Positions 1 through 12,755 are shown, numbered from the stretch's first letter. The stretch: 64,000 bases of DNA from Cryptococcus deneoformans JEC21 (GCF_000091045.1 NC_006693.1:1064662-1128661), one strand, 5' to 3'. Program-made: numbers and translations. Notes: generated from the sequence alone by a model not told the origin.

Positions 1-466
1 ACTCCTTCAAGGCACAGCCACTAACACTTCTCCATTCATTCACCTCCCTTAGAAGCTCATCCCGCTCGATGCGAACTTGCTTCAGTAATTTGGCGGCAAG
101 AAGGCGCTGTTTCCTCTGGTAAGTCAAGTGAGAGATAGAGCCGTTTACGATAGCGCTCTTGGAGGGTCGGCGGGAAGAGGCGAGAGAAGGAAGAAGACGG
201 GCGAGGTCGAGGAATTTGCTGTTAAGAGTCTCTCTCCGAGCACGTTCAATAGCGTTGTGTTGAGATCGCTTCTCAGCAGTGTTCACGCGCTTGCGGGGCT
301 TGCTGGTCTTGGGCTTGCCAGTGTTAATTAGAGGAGTAATGGTGGTGCCGGCAAGTGCAGTTGCGGGAGCGGAAGGAGAGGTTCCAAGGACGGGAGAGGT
401 GGCGGTAACGGAAGAAGAAGAAACTGGGGAGAGAGTAGCCATGATGTGCTGTAGTTGTGTAGACAT
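1..466 (-). CDS. bHLH transcription factor, 5' part (runs off the left edge)
   Basis: The visible 155 codons lie in one open exon. A Ser/Thr/Ala/Pro-rich N-terminus (residues 1-60) is followed by a basic helix-loop-helix region at about 66-122. The basic region reads KRSQHNAIERARRE and carries the H-E-R triad (H70, E74, R78) that in class B bHLH proteins contacts CACGTG. Helix 1 (LNSKFLDLARLLP), a loop with RRPSKSAIVNG, and helix 2 (ISHLTYQRKQRLLAAKLLKQV) follow, and then a charged heptad-like stretch. An upstream ATG, eight codons before a second in-frame ATG at 442, is taken as the start because it is first; the second is possible. The protein should be a nuclear, dimeric DNA-binding regulator, but its targets are unknown. 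TCACGTGA palindromes occur in three promoters of this window. The C-terminus is not in the window. Confidence 0.8.
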   Translation of the reverse strand, partial: MSTQLQHIMATLSPVSSSSVTATSPVLGTSPSAPATALAGTTITPLINTGKPKTSKPRKRVNTAEKRSQHNAIERARRETLNSKFLDLARLLPSLASSRRPSKSAIVNGSISHLTYQRKQRLLAAKLLKQVRIERDELLREVNEWRSVSGCALKE

Positions 467-2473
467 AGTCTCTTGCGAGAAAAAAAAATATATCTTGCTG
501 TTGTTGTTTCTGTCGTCAAAGAAGAGGTGCCGCGAGACGGATCTCAAACGTGCACAAGGGGGTCGGAAAAAAGGCGCTGAGATAGGTGTCTATGCACCCA
601 GCTTGGAAGTTGAGCGCGAACCCTTGTCGCAAACTCGGGGTGAAGTCGTGTGGCAACAGTCAAAAGATGATTATCGAAAAAAGTTGAAGCCTGTTGAAGG
701 TGGCAAATGAAACTTTCGTGGAGCGGCGAAAATTGTCGAGAGGAGGTGCTGGACTGGGTCGCGAGCGCTGTATGTATGTGCCGGGTAATTGGTAAAAGAC
801 AATATGAAGTTAGAGGATGTAGCAAAGTATCGTTATTATCCAGTGGTAAATCGGAATTTGATGGATGGACGATGGGCGCAGATTCGAGAAGATCGACGCA
901 AATCGGGCAGGTCCGGAGTTGGAAGGAGGTCGCCGCAAGAAGGAGTAGTCGGATCAAAAGGAATCCGGTCGGAAGTCCATTATGCACGGCATGGTGGCGA
1001 GTACAAGATTAAAATGTCGAGCAAACGAAAGGGTGAAGAAAGATGGTACAATCAGCATCCAGTACAGTAGGTGATGTAGGGTCACGAGACACCAAGAGAT
1101 AACGGCATTGTCCAAGACTACGGCACAGTAGCGCTTCCCAGAAGTCAGGGTGCAAGATATATGCTTTGCGTTACATTGCTCATGGGTATGCAGGCCATGG
1201 ATGGCTAGCAATGAAGTAACGGAATGCAAATGGATGAGAGGAAGGACAGATAGTGGCGGCGACGGATGGCGCTAAGATGCCGTGGATGGGTGTCCGCGCA
1301 CGACAATCACCCAAGCTTCCGCTGATACGTCGGCACGTCTACTCGTCCATCTTCGACCCGTATGCCTACATCTTCAAAGTTTGACACGCCCAATGACTAG
1401 AAGGACCTTGGTCAAGCCTTGACCCACCTCCCAGTCCTTCCTCCATGTCGCACAAATCCTTTCCTCGATCAAAGATAAGGCCGGAACCCAACACTCACGA
1501 GCAAGCGGTATCCAAAATCACAGCAAGAGGGGTTGGCGGAGCAGGTGTCTCGTTGTTGAACGAGAGGCTGAGGCGCTGGCACTGGCTTCTCTGTTGGCTT
1601 TGTCGCGAATGCGGCTTGGTTTAAGAAAGAGAAGAAAGAAGGAAAAGGATTTGGATTTGGGGCAAAAGGGGGGCAGAATCATCCCAAGGGTTTTTCGCTG
1701 TGCCGTCGCGTTTGTCCGGCCAAACGGTTCAAGTCAGCAGCAGATGCCAGCGCTGGGCGTCGTATCTGCTGCCCATCGTTGGGAATCTGCAAACTGGGAA
1801 GGGCATATTTGTCCTCAGGGATTAGAGAGCGACATTCAGGGATTACCCTTCAAATATCTGCCGGGATGGCCGGAATGAGGGCAAATCCTTTGCTCATGCG
1901 CCGTCCGGTTTTCAAATTTCAAAAAAGTCAGGGTGGCTAGCTTGACCTGAATTCCCTGATTCCTCCATTATTCTTTTTGTCTAGTTTCTGTTCTGTTCTT
2001 AGCTTTTACAAAACATAAGACGCTCGTGATGTCGTTGGAACCTAATCATACCTTCATTGACAATCCACAGTTTGCCTATCAATCAGTATGTTTCAGTTAC
2101 GGCTGCTGCATGCACAAAACTAAGAACCGCATCACAGATTACCGAGAGGTAGAGGTTGTTTGGGCCAGATTTACTCAAGCTCCCAAGCGAAAAAACCCCG
2201 AAAAAATCCCGCTATGACCTCAATCTGCCCGAATAGGCCCCGTCCTGGACATGCCCTGGCGGCATTGTCCGGTGCCGCTTAACTAATAAATAAATAAATA
2301 ACCAAATAAATAAGCCACGTTTCAGTGCTTTCTTTTTTAAAATAGTGAGCGGGCGGTTTAGTACGTATACGTACAATCAATTAAATTACATCTATCTAAA
2401 TACTCGCACATATCAATATAACTCCAGCGCTCTAACTGGTGTGATCTCAAACATGATAAAAGTATATGTATGA
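467..2473. other. Intergenic, no gene recognised
   Basis: Upstream region of the bHLH gene and downstream region of the next gene. Only short open frames without domain or codon signal are seen; the 147-codon frame at 544-987 (-) lies in the likely bHLH leader and resembles nothing. An AT-rich run of TAAA/TAAT units sits at 2282-2313. Nothing else supportable. Confidence 0.5.
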
Positions 2474-3156
2474 TCACCGCCAATCGCTCCAAATTCGCCT
2501 CAATTGCATGCTCAATTGCGAACAAAGCGTCAGGAACTCCTCTTTGTTGTTGACTTCAGCCATCAACTGCGACGGTCTCCCCAGATGACGGGCCTCATTT
2601 AACGCGCCGTCTTCATCCTCTTCATCATCAATATCATCCATGACAACATCATCTTGTTCCGCCTGACCGTTGATATCCAGTTGATGTGCTTTCCCAGGAG
2701 AGATTCCTTGTATTGCTTGACCGTCTTGTGCTTGTTTGTCTTGGGTGGCAGGATATGGTTCACGGTTGACCTGGACACCGATTTTTTTCTCTCTGTCAAG
2801 ATGAACGCGGTGGGGTATGTCATTACTTACGGAAGTGATTCTTCGGAAGGCGAAAGATCCAGTCAGAGATGTATACAGCCGCATTTGCGAGGCCACGGTA
2901 GCGCTGGAAAAAGCCCGATTCAAACGTCACGCGAAAAGAAGGGATAAGATCCTGCAGCCATCCTGTTGAAAAGTTCATGCGGTTGCAACAGATCCCATTG
3001 CTTGTTCTTAGTGCTGTACTGGCCCTGGACATTCTTCTCGAGGTTGTTTCTATGATAGATGGCGATACCATACATAATTGTGCACGAATCCATGGATCTA
3101 TGATGCTGTCCATCGGCTGGAAGTCGCGTCCCTTGGGTGTTCTTGGTACCTGGCAT
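2474..3156 (-). CDS. Small acidic protein of unknown function (tentative model)
   Basis: Two stretches look coding by codon choice. One is a 5' exon from the ATG at 3156 reading MPGTKNTQGT and ending near 2931. The other is a 3' exon at 2474-2792 with an acidic run (DDIDDEEDED) and the C-terminus QLSMQLRRIWSDWR. They can be joined in phase with exons 3156-2931, 2840-2831 and 2792-2474, giving 184 residues. This uses a 90-nt intron with a CTGAC-like branch site, a 10-nt exon and a 38-nt intron with a clean GTAAGT donor. The micro-exon is inference; without it the 5' frame stops at about 2922. No domain is recognised. The acidic centre and lack of a signal or membrane segment suggest a soluble, possibly nuclear protein. 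Confidence 0.45.
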
Positions 3157-5621
3157 GATGAGCACTGTAATTCTGACCAGTGAAGGGCTGAAAGATAATA
3201 ACAGATGGAGGTGAATGGATGAATAAAAGACCAACAAGTCAAGACAAAATCGTACAGGATACAGGCGAAAAAAAGCTTGCATAGGTGAGAAAACCAGCAA
3301 ACCGGACGCAATTACAACCGGCGGGTCGTCGAGAGGTTTTATTGCGGGGTTCGGTCTCAATTTCGGTCATTTTGACACTCATCAGAAAACGTGAAAAAAA
3401 TATTGATTTAGAACTAAGCAGGGCGCAACACGAAACGGTTAAAGCGGCGGCATTTCAGATCGGCGGTCGGTAATCAACAAAGCCTTTTGGGGGCGTAGAA
3501 AGCGCAAGGTGGAGGAAAGTGCTGACGTATTTACCGGTATTTGATTGGGCCGTCGCCTATCAGTGCTCTTACTTATTATATGATGAGCTTCGGATGCTTT
3601 CGTTCAAAACGAGAGATGAAAGATGAAAAAAAAGAAGCGATGACGATGATGAAGATATTTTCAAAAGCTGTGAGACAGCAGATGACCGTCTAACGTCTAA
3701 TCAAGGAGAAGGAGAGGATAGGGAAAGACAACAAGGAAAGAAGGGGAAAGACGCCACCACCGTCAGCGATCCTTGCGAACCCCGCCCGACGACGCGAGCG
3801 TTTCGATGATTCGATAATCATTGACATGACGACACCTTTCGTCTACGATGATGACAAAAAGATGTGTATAGAAGTGGAAGAGGAACAATATGAAGAAGCG
3901 GTAGAATATTGCCGATATATGAAGCATGGATCACGAGAAAGGCAGAAGAAGAAGGTCAGGTGATGGATGGGCCACCAAGGGCATGCGAAAATCAATGTGA
4001 AAAAGCCTTCTTAAACCATCATGTATGCAACATGATTGGGGCTACCTCATGTAATTCCTTGTTTATCGTTGATTGATCTCCTCTTCATCATTCATCCTTC
4101 ATTGCTGCACAATTCTGCGAGCCGCATACGCCATACACGTACGAATTATGAAGGAAGAATAATGTTATCTGCTTATCAGCCGACGGGATCAATCTTACAG
4201 TTTATAGTAGTCCGAGTTACGTTCGTTGTCACGGACCAGCGAGGGCGGGGTGCACTTGCGCCGTCTATTATACCTCCTGTCTTATATCGACCGTTGCAAT
4301 GCTCGGGCACAGCGGTGCCCCCTGCCTACTGCCCGTTTGACTTCTGGGGCCAACTTCCATACTCCGAATTCAGTTTTCTTGACTCTCGACTGGTGACATC
4401 ATCCTTTTAACGAATAGCAACAAACAAGGGCATGCAATGCCAGATACTAACGAATAACCCTCCTGCCCCGCCAGTGCAGCCAACTCCGTGATTCTCTACG
4501 TTTTCTGACCTTTCTATCCTAGTTCTCTCTCCGGCAACTCTCGGCAAAATTCACTTATCACTATTCTTGCGCCATCCATTCGTAATGACAGACAACAACA
4601 TGGTTGAATGAGTGGCTTATCATATCGATCACAACAAGTCCCACCGGCGAGATCAGTCACCTCGCCCTTCCTCTTGGCCGTCCATACGCAGACCCTTAAT
4701 AATACCTTCGCCTTATTTCTATTTCATATACCATGTATCTTGTGCTACATTCCGGTCAAGGGCATGTCAAGCTATTATACTTGTAGCTCAAAGCTTGATG
4801 ATGCAGATTTCGAATTTCGAGTCTCGTCAGATCAGGCCACATTACCTCCAGATTACTGCTCACTGCAAGATGATAGGAATTAATAGAACACCTTGAAGAT
4901 AAGGCCATATCTCATATCAGTCCGATGCTGCGAACGGAAGCGAAAGATGGGACGTCGCAGGGTGCTTCTTGAGATAGACTGGCCCTCACGCTTCGCAGTT
5001 AACTAACTCGTTTGCCGAACCGTGCATGTTGAAAAGTGCATATCATTTTACAATTTAAGTTACTGTTGATGATTTTCAAGCAGTAGAACGTCCGCTTGGA
5101 GTCCAGGGTCGTTTACAACACTAACCAGGATCTCCTTTATGCCTTCACTATTCTGGGCGTTGATAAGCGATAAGAAGCCTGATATGCCGATGAGGGGGTC
5201 TATTTTTGACCTCGTCCCTCGTTCGCGAGCCTACGCTGCCACGAATGGCATATCACCGAACATTTAGAGTGTGAAGCAGAGCGCAGATGTGTGGGATCGT
5301 CTTATTGTATAGAAACACCTAGCAGACAATGGTCGATTCAACTTTTGAGGCTGGTAGTACGAGTAACTATAAGTATCTCCGCCGCCACCATCGATCCTGC
5401 TTATCCTCGATCTCTGCCTTAACTGATTAATGTTACCGACATATACATTACTATCGCTTACTTATCGTGTCTCGTACACCTTTTCGCCCGTGTCTCTGCA
5501 AGTGCCCCATCATGTGTCATAAATGCACGTGCATGTCTCAATCACCCCCAGGTCATAGTTTGCAAAACTTAAAATTTAAGATTCGGTGGGTATTCAGGGT
5601 GATCAAAAGCACCGCTAACTC
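3157..5621. other. Long gene-free region
   Basis: About 2.5 kb between the promoter of the preceding minus-strand gene and the 3' end of CTF18. Open frames at 4036-4410 and 4608-4896 (+) overlap each other, lack domains and have no clear splice context. I see no gene. The size is unusual for this gene density, so an unrecognised non-coding transcript is possible. Confidence 0.4.
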
Positions 5622-8600
5622 TTACATCAATGCCGACATCTTGACACTCCTCCTCACCGCACTCAAAGACCCTTCGTTGAACTTGTATATCGGTCGGAAC
5701 TTCTTTTTCGGTGGCGCTTGTGGTCTCACGCCGTCTGCGGTGACTGTAATAAGAGAAAGAAATCCTTATCAGCGGACATTTTCCCGACGATATAAACGGG
5801 GCATGCGCGCCTCACGCTTACCATCTTCCTCGATAACAGCGACCGTTCGTCCGAAGAAGTCCGTCACAGGCTGGAATAAGGTCAATGCTGCCCATCAAAA
5901 AAAGTCACACAGACAGTACCTACCAGCAACGCTTTTTCCTCAGGCTTCTTTGCTATGTTTCCCATCAATCCGTACGCTTTTGCAAATCCATCAGCTCCCG
6001 TGTCCGAAGCCTCGGTATCGGCTCCGCCTCGCTTTTGGGCCAACTCGGCATCCATCTAACCAGCACCCGCGTTTTAGTAGAAGAAGGAGCAGAGTCGTCA
6101 AGGAACACTTACAGCTTGAGAAATGAGTTGACGGATCATGAATCTCGATGCTAAGATGTCTTCGGCTCGTTTCCCATCATAATGAACAAAGACATCGATT
6201 GCCCTATAGCCGAACAATATTCAGTCCTGTCTGGCAGCTCTGTGACGGTTAAATGACTCACGGTTCAAGCCGCATCATTGGCTGACCATTCTCAGCCTTT
6301 TCCTTGTAGAATGTAAGACCGAGTGGGATCATCAATTCAACCAATCTCTCGAGAACCGCTTTCTCCGCCGGCTTGACGATGTTTGCGTTCACCTAGTTGT
6401 ATCAACATTAGCTGCAGCCAGAAGTGAACAGTCCGTTTGAAGACTTTACAGGCTTAAGAGGCGGTGAAATGATTCGCATGAGGAAAGGAATAAGTTCGGT
6501 GAGCGTCGTACTGGTGGTGAACATGGAGCGCAATATAGGAGGAAGGACATTCTTGAAAGCCGTCGCAACCTCTTCATTAGAAGCACGTGTTTGATACGCC
6601 TGTACGTTATTAGCAGGGGTACATTGACAACTTCGAGACACCTACTTCATAGTCAATCTTGGGATACTCTGTTGGTTTTGAACTGTTGCCTTGTGACGCC
6701 AGGTGCGGATACCAAGCTCCCACTCCCCATGGCATGTACCCCAACAACTCCCATTCCTGTTCACTTGTAACTCTCGCTTGTAGCCTGTCAGAAAACGCCA
6801 GCCATTCGTGAACTTTTGTCAAGTTTTTCATCGTCCCATCCAATGGTTTGAGGTTCGGGTAATGTTCGAAGGCGCCTAAAAGAAGTTTGTCGTACTCACC
6901 GCAAGAGTTGATGATAGGGATAATTCGTGGAAGGTAGCGGGTATCGTCAATGCTTCCTTGTGCGCGTCGCTTCTTGGCAGCAAGGGGAATGAAAATGGCG
7001 TTCCACGCTGTTTGGAGGGTGGTGCTGGTGTCTTTGAGACCTAGAGATGTCGCGCGAATAGCTTCTTCTGTAACCACCGACGATCTGCTTTTAATGAACT
7101 AGATGCCTGACTGTTAACTTCTGCGACTTTGATTGACGGCTGACACGTACTTGCAATGTGTTGAGGCAGCTTCGAACATCGCCGCTCGTCATCTCCACCA
7201 GAGTATTGAGCGAACGAGTATCCGATTGAAGACCTTCTCGTTTGCAAATATCTCGTAACCTTACGACCAGAGATTGAGCTTGTGGCTTGCGGAACCTGAT
7301 AATCCTCGCGTACGACCTTAGAGGACGCAAGGCTGGTGCGTAAAGATCGTTGCAAATACATATGATAGGCCTTCTCAGCGGCTTTGCCGGAGTGTTGGAT
7401 TTTTTTTTCGCAGGCACGTCCTGAATCAACTTAATTAATGCCTTGATGAACCCACTCTCTCCACCTCCAGCACCGTCAATCTCATCTATGACTACACATG
7501 TCGGTTTGCCCTCCGCTCCCAAGCTAGTACCAGCATCAACGGCATTGCGAATTCTTGTTTGTACCGTCTGGTAACTTCTATCGTCCGAGGCGTTGATCTC
7601 GAGGATGCGATACCCAGCATGGCGGGCCACGATAGATGCCAATGTGGTTTTACCGTATCCCGGCGGGCCGGAGAGAAGAAGAACACGTTCATGAGGTCGC
7701 CCAAGGGGGTCTACAGCGAATGGCTTGGAGTCGGAGGCATCGAATGGGCGTTTCTTTGCTTGGGGCTGTTGTCTTTTGAAGACACATTTGTCCCATTCCT
7801 TGAGCCATGACATAACTTCGCGATGCACGCGCTAACGGTTTTATCAGCCTCTACCAGGGATCGTATGTAATAAAAGCTTACATCTTCGCCAAGCAAGTCG
7901 GTGAACTTTTTGGGCCTGTACTTGTCCACCCACATCGTCGTTCCCATCTGTATTTTCTTCGTCTGCCCCTCAAATTCCTCGTCAATTTGCCTTTGCAGCC
8001 TTCTGTCATCAATTTTGGGTCTAACAACAGCGATCAGAAATGATGTGACCTACTTGAGAGCTTTTTCTCGAGATTTGAGCTCGTTGACCTGATCGAGCAA
8101 CTTGTGCAGTGGCACAGTTAAGAGTTCGCCAGCTTTTCCTTTCCCGCCTCGTTGTTGCAGTTCCTAAGTTAAGTCAGCCAATACACCTCTTGAAGGGATA
8201 AAAAAGTACACAATACACACTAAGGGAGATATGGCTTGGGGTTTCCATCTTCTCTGGAAAGTAATCATGTCACCATCAGCCGTTGCAGCCATAAGAGAAG
8301 GCAGGGTGCAAGGTCGTGTTTGTTTGACGAGCCCACTTTGTGGCTCCTTTTCTTTTGGCAGCTGATCCAGAGATATAGCAGGGATATCTAAAGGAGGAGT
8401 AAGGGTTACTCGTGAGGCTACCCCGGGTGAGCAACTGCAAGCTTTTGGCGAGACTAACAGAACCTACAGGATGCGACAGGCACGTCAAAGTCGAATATAC
8501 CGTTTGACAAGAATTCGTATCCTGTGGTTTCTTTATCCTTCCCCTTTCCACTAATCCTTGATTGAGTCTGCTCGTCATTTCCGTCATCTCTCCCCGACGG

Positions 8601-8915
8601 TTCATCCTGTAATTCCGCAAATTCTCTCTCCATCTCCATCACTGCCATCTCATCTTCCCAGTTTTCGTCCGGTTCAAAATCTGGAGGCGGCGTAGGTATA
8701 CGAGGAGCTGTAGGCCTTGATATTCCTTCCCTTTCCATAAGCAAGGTCGCGGTACTATTAGACACATCGTTGTTGGTAGAAACCGCCGGGGCAGAGGATG
8801 TCGGAGACGCGTCCTGATCCTGTCGGGTTAATTGAGGCTGAGGTTGCAGTCCAAAGTCAAAGTCGAAAATATCGGTAGGCTCGAATACGAGAGTTTCGGG
8901 TGATGCTTCAAGCAT
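5622..8915 (-). CDS. CTF18: Ctf18, large subunit of the alternative RFC clamp loader
   Basis: AAA+ ATPase of the Ctf18-Dcc1-Ctf8-RFC complex, which loads PCNA and supports sister-chromatid cohesion and checkpoint signalling in the nucleus. Twelve coding exons join in frame to 890 residues: 8915-8468, 8387-8221, 8163-8054, 8020-7882, 7831-7151, 7098-6646, 6599-6450, 6392-6262, 6203-6113, 6055-5924, 5870-5822, 5743-5622. Visible marks are VDKYRPKKFTDLLGED before the ATPase, Walker A GPPGYGKTT (about 343-351), Walker B VVIDEID (about 401-407), sensor-1 ICICNDLYAP, and the conserved C-terminal tail YKFNEGSLSAVRRSVK that binds Dcc1/Ctf8 in the family. The start follows a likely 5'UTR intron ending near 8948. 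Length fits fungal Ctf18. Plus-strand frames at 5467-6126 are antisense shadows. Confidence 0.93.
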
Positions 8916-9219
8916 GTTGGGAAATTCTGCTTGAAGGTCTTGAGGCCTAATAAGATAAGTGTGATGAGATGGGAAGCACTTGACGAAAGAAGAATTGGAC
9001 AATACGACGGACGCGTCGCGTCGAGAAAACATTAGGCACGGAACAAACTTCCGACTTCCTCACGGCGGGGCCAGAGTTCTTTACATAATGCAAATTCTTG
9101 AGCCCATGAACAAAACTAGCGAGAGACGGAGTACGATTAAAAGGCTATAATATGAATAAATGGGACAGGAGCGAGAATACTGAAGAGAACGACCCCCCAT
9201 TGGTTTTATACATCACGCT
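8916..9219. other. CTF18 leader and ELP4 3' flank
   Basis: Holds the CTF18 promoter/5'UTR on the minus strand, including a probable leader intron ending in CTTATTAG near 8948, and the 3' flank of ELP4. No coding sequence seen. Confidence 0.5.
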
Positions 9220-10858
9220 CTAGAATTCGTACAAGTCAGGTCTATCATGCCTCAACGCAATTTTCTGTGGCTGATCTTTCCCTCGCGGTCCATGATCATG
9301 CGTATGTGAGTGCGCGTGGTCATGCTTCGATCCGTCTCCTCCTTTACCAACAATGATAACCTCCTCTTCCCCTCCGAATCTCACCCGAGCCCGAGGCTTT
9401 GATGGTTTCTTATCCTGGTCGGCTCCTCTTGGTTTATCATCGACTCCTGTCTGGGGTGTGGAGGCAAGAACAGGCTGAGAGGGTTCGATACCACTGGAAG
9501 GTATTGTCATTGTAGGATGAGAATGTGCGTGTGAGTGCGTCGCGTCAGCTCCATCCAAAGCTTCTCTCACATCCCCTCCAGTCCGTCTCTCCCCCACACC
9601 CCCTTCCACGCCCAGATGAACCGTCTCCACCACAAACCGTTTCCTCTTCAGTCTGAACCCAAGATTATTCTCGCCCGCACCGCCACCGCCGCCTGACGAT
9701 GACGCCGATGTTGATGATTGGGAGACGCCGAGCAAAGTGGAGTGTTTCAAGGTAGAAGGAAGAAGGGCGTGGGTGGTTGGATAGGAGTGGAGGGTGAGGA
9801 GACCGTGGGTTGGGAAGAGGGGTGGTAATGTGGGGTCATCTGTGCTCATAATTACTCAAAATGTTTATTAATTGGACTCTGTACCTACCGGCGAATCCCT
9901 TGAGTTCAACACATGCGTCCACGCCCCACGACAGACGCCTCACAATACTTTCTCTTTCATTACCCATCGAAAGGATAAGACTCGCGGGAAGCGTTATCAG
10001 AGCTGAAGCTGGCTTGGTCTTCAACAGCTCTCGAAGAGAATGAATGAATCGATGTATTTCCTGAAACCGGATACGGAGATATTAGGGACATTCCGATAAT
10101 CTGTTCTCGAGCACAGACTCACGCTCATGGAAATATGCCCCCAATCAAGACTTCCAAGCTCATGCACAGCCAGTCTCGTCGCTCTCCCTTTATCGGCATG
10201 CTGCAACTTTTCCCACACACCTTTCAACACTTCATCCAGAACACATGATCGAGAAGTACTCGGCTCATCAGAATTGATGGCCACGTACGACATTTGACCA
10301 GATTCTTGCATCAGGGAAAGGGCTTCCGGTGGGATGGTAGTCATAAGAGATAGATTAGATCCGTTGCCTACGTATCATTAATCAAAACCAATACCCCGTC
10401 AGCCAGTCTACGCAAGACGGAATTTTGAAACTCTTCGACTTACCCTTCACCGTGGTCTGAAACTTGCCCATCTTCTCATATCTCCACGCAATTTTCCTCT
10501 CACCACCTTCCACCCCTCCTTCGCCTTCACTTTCACTTCCATCTCCAGATACTCCGCCTTCCGTCCACATACACCCTTTCACCACGGCCTCTCCCTCCTC
10601 CTTCTCCCCGACCAGCACCCCCGCCTGACCCGACGCCAAACCCTGAGCGATCCAGTATCTCTCCAGTAACCTACCCCACGCGGACTGGGTATCTGGAGCG
10701 AGGACGAGAAGGATAGAATGAAGGGGTAAACCGCCGCCGAGAAGGTCATCCATTGACGGAAGGCCGGTTGGGAGCAGAGGTAAAGAGTGAATAGGGGACG
10801 GTGTCGTACCCGGCGGAGGGGGGTTGGCCACTGGAATTCGGCGAGTAAATGATGGCAT
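9220..10858 (-). CDS. ELP4: Elongator complex subunit Elp4
   Basis: RecA-like subunit of the Elp4-5-6 ring of Elongator, needed for tRNA wobble-uridine modification. Four exons (10858-10444, 10367-10123, 10060-9889, 9854-9220) join in phase to 488 residues. The start reads MPSFTRRIPV and leads into TGLPSMDDLLGGGLPLHSILLV, the family's N-terminal RecA-fold signature, here without a canonical Walker A, as is usual for Elp4. Later conserved-looking blocks are VHELGSLDWG and SLRELLKTKP. The C-terminal exon holds fungal-specific low-complexity insertions: a Ser/Gly run (SASSSGGGGGAG) and two His-rich patches (HSHAHSHP, HDHAHSHTHDH). These make it longer than yeast Elp4. It lies head-to-tail with CTF18 on the same strand. 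Confidence 0.88.
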
Positions 10859-11473
10859 TTTTACTGCGTGAGAAGAAGAGTATGGCAAATGCAGTCAAGG
10901 TGAACAAAAATGAAGTTTGTTCGTCGGTGCTCGCGTCGGCGTCGATGACGGGAACTTGGCCAATTTCGGCTCATCGAGGTGGAGGTTCCTTTGCACCTAT
11001 TACGTAAAAGCATAACAATATGAATAACAATGAGCCGAACTCGAGCGATTGACGTGAGCTGTTCAAATTCTTGTAGGCAGATGTAGATAGGTAAATATGC
11101 GATATTTGGATCGTAGACATCGTGCATCGTGTACACAGACGAAAACATGTAGATAACGAAAGGGACATGGGGTATCGTTACAAACGTAAAAAAAAGGTAT
11201 ACGTCCTTTCCACTGCCATCAAACATCCAGTTAGTGGTTCATGGGAAAGAAGATGGAAAAAGATTGTGAGAAAAGAGACAAAGTAAAAGGAACTACACAC
11301 AGCCCGTGTTTATAAAATTGAGAGCGCAACGGAAACGAAAAATAAGAGATATAATGGTAGATACTATGATATAAGGTTCGTTATGCGCGTCAATATTTCA
11401 AAATTTCAATTGTCCTGCACAGCCAGTGTTCGTAAACAAGTTCGAGAGAGTGATAGGATGGGGAAGATAAGAT
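10859..11473. other. Intergenic between ELP4 and DPBB gene
   Basis: ELP4 promoter side and 3' flank of the next minus-strand gene. AT-rich toward 11340-11400. Open frames here are short, overlapping and without domain signal. No gene seen. Confidence 0.5.
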
Positions 11474-12755
11474 CTAACTCTGGAGGGCGGCCTCGACCAC
11501 GAGCTGACCGTACTGGGCAGCAAGAGCGTTGATCATCTCAAGGTTGCCGGTAACTTCGACAGAAACTTCTGATGACCCGCTGTTTGCGCTGCCGCTGACA
11601 CCAGTATCGGAGGAAATGGTAGCAGAAACACTGCTGTTGGAAGCGTTGCTCACAATGGCGAAAGGGTTGGTAGAGTTGACGGCCGCAGAAGCGGAAGAGT
11701 ACGCGGATGAAGTGATGGTGCTGCTAGGCGCAGAGGAGCTGTAGGTGGAGCTCTCAACCCAGACGGAGGTGGAAGTGGAAGAAGGAGCCACCCAGGTGGA
11801 GGTGGGTGTGGTCGAAGTAGAGGTTTCAGCGGGCGAAGAATACCACTGGGTGGTGGAAGAAGGAGTGGGTGAGGTGGAAGGCTCGACCCACTCAGGGGTG
11901 GACGATGACGAAGGAGGAATCCAGACGTAAGTGGAAGTCGATGAGGAAGAAGGAGCAACCCAGGTGGAGGTGGGGGGTACATAAGTAGAAGTGGGAGTTT
12001 CAGAGGTGGTAGTCGCGGCAGGAGCCTACAAAAGATGTGTCAGTAGGAATTTTGCGCGGAGTTTTGTAAAGACAGCCCAACTCACATCGTCGTCAAACCA
12101 CCAAGTGATTTGAATAGTACCGGCGTCATAATCAGCGAACCGGGTGAAAAGGCCGGGAGACAAGTCAAGGGATCCATAGTCACATGTAGGGCATTCGTCT
12201 GTATGTTTGTTAGCAAAGGAAACGCCTCAAATATCAACTAACTCACCAAGAATCTCAACACCGCTGACAGTGGTAGAGCCCATTTGGATGGTAATGTACT
12301 TGAAGCACTGAGGACCGGGGTCTGCATGCGTGAGATCCATCAGCACATGCCTTTTTTTACTTTTTTCTGGAAATTTGATTTTCCGGCATAAAGAGATTCA
12401 AGGACTCGTACTTACATCCACTACCATACTGCGCAGAGTTCAACGCAACCATGTAATCGCTGTCTTGAGAGTTCAAACCACAAGCGCCCAAACCTGTGTA
12501 GTAAAAGGTTCCAACGCCGGTATACGTTGTCCCTCGGGGAGTGAGGGTCCTATTGTCAAAGTGGTCGCGCTCAACAATGGTTCGATTGTCATAATGGTTA
12601 TCCCTCTCGACGATGGACGGGGATTCTTCAGCATCGCGGCCATGAATATGCTCGTAATTCTTTCGAGCTCGCTCGTGAGCGCGGCGGTGGGGAGGGTTGT
12701 GGGCAGCGAGCGCAAGAATGGGGAGGAGCTGGAAGAGGGCGAGGAGGGCGAGCAT
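11474..12755 (-). CDS. Secreted double-psi beta-barrel (RlpA/expansin-like) protein
   Basis: Four exons (12755-12416, 12321-12247, 12198-12086, 12025-11474) give 359 residues. The N-terminus MLALLALFQLLPILALAA is a signal peptide. A linker with repeated VERD/HxDNRT units follows, then a double-psi beta-barrel domain (about 80-180) starting GTFYYTGLGACGLNSQDSD, with cysteines in YPGPQCFK and DECPTCDYG, and ending in TIQITWWF. The last half is Ser/Thr/Pro-rich with repeated TSTWVAPSS-like units, typical of an O-mannosylated cell-wall or secreted stalk. Family members act on or bind wall polysaccharide, but enzymatic activity cannot be read from this sequence. I see no clear GPI hydrophobic tail; the C-terminus ends QLVVEAALQS. 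It is a single gene without functional neighbours. Confidence 0.8.

Noticed and set aside
544..987. 147-codon minus-strand open frame upstream of the bHLH gene
   Set aside because: No domain or splice context; lies in the probable leader or promoter.
4036..4410. 124-codon plus-strand open frame
   Set aside because: Overlaps nothing conserved and has no codon or domain signal.
5467..6126. 219-codon plus-strand open frame
   Set aside because: Antisense to the last CTF18 exons, whose spliced frame is conserved and in phase.
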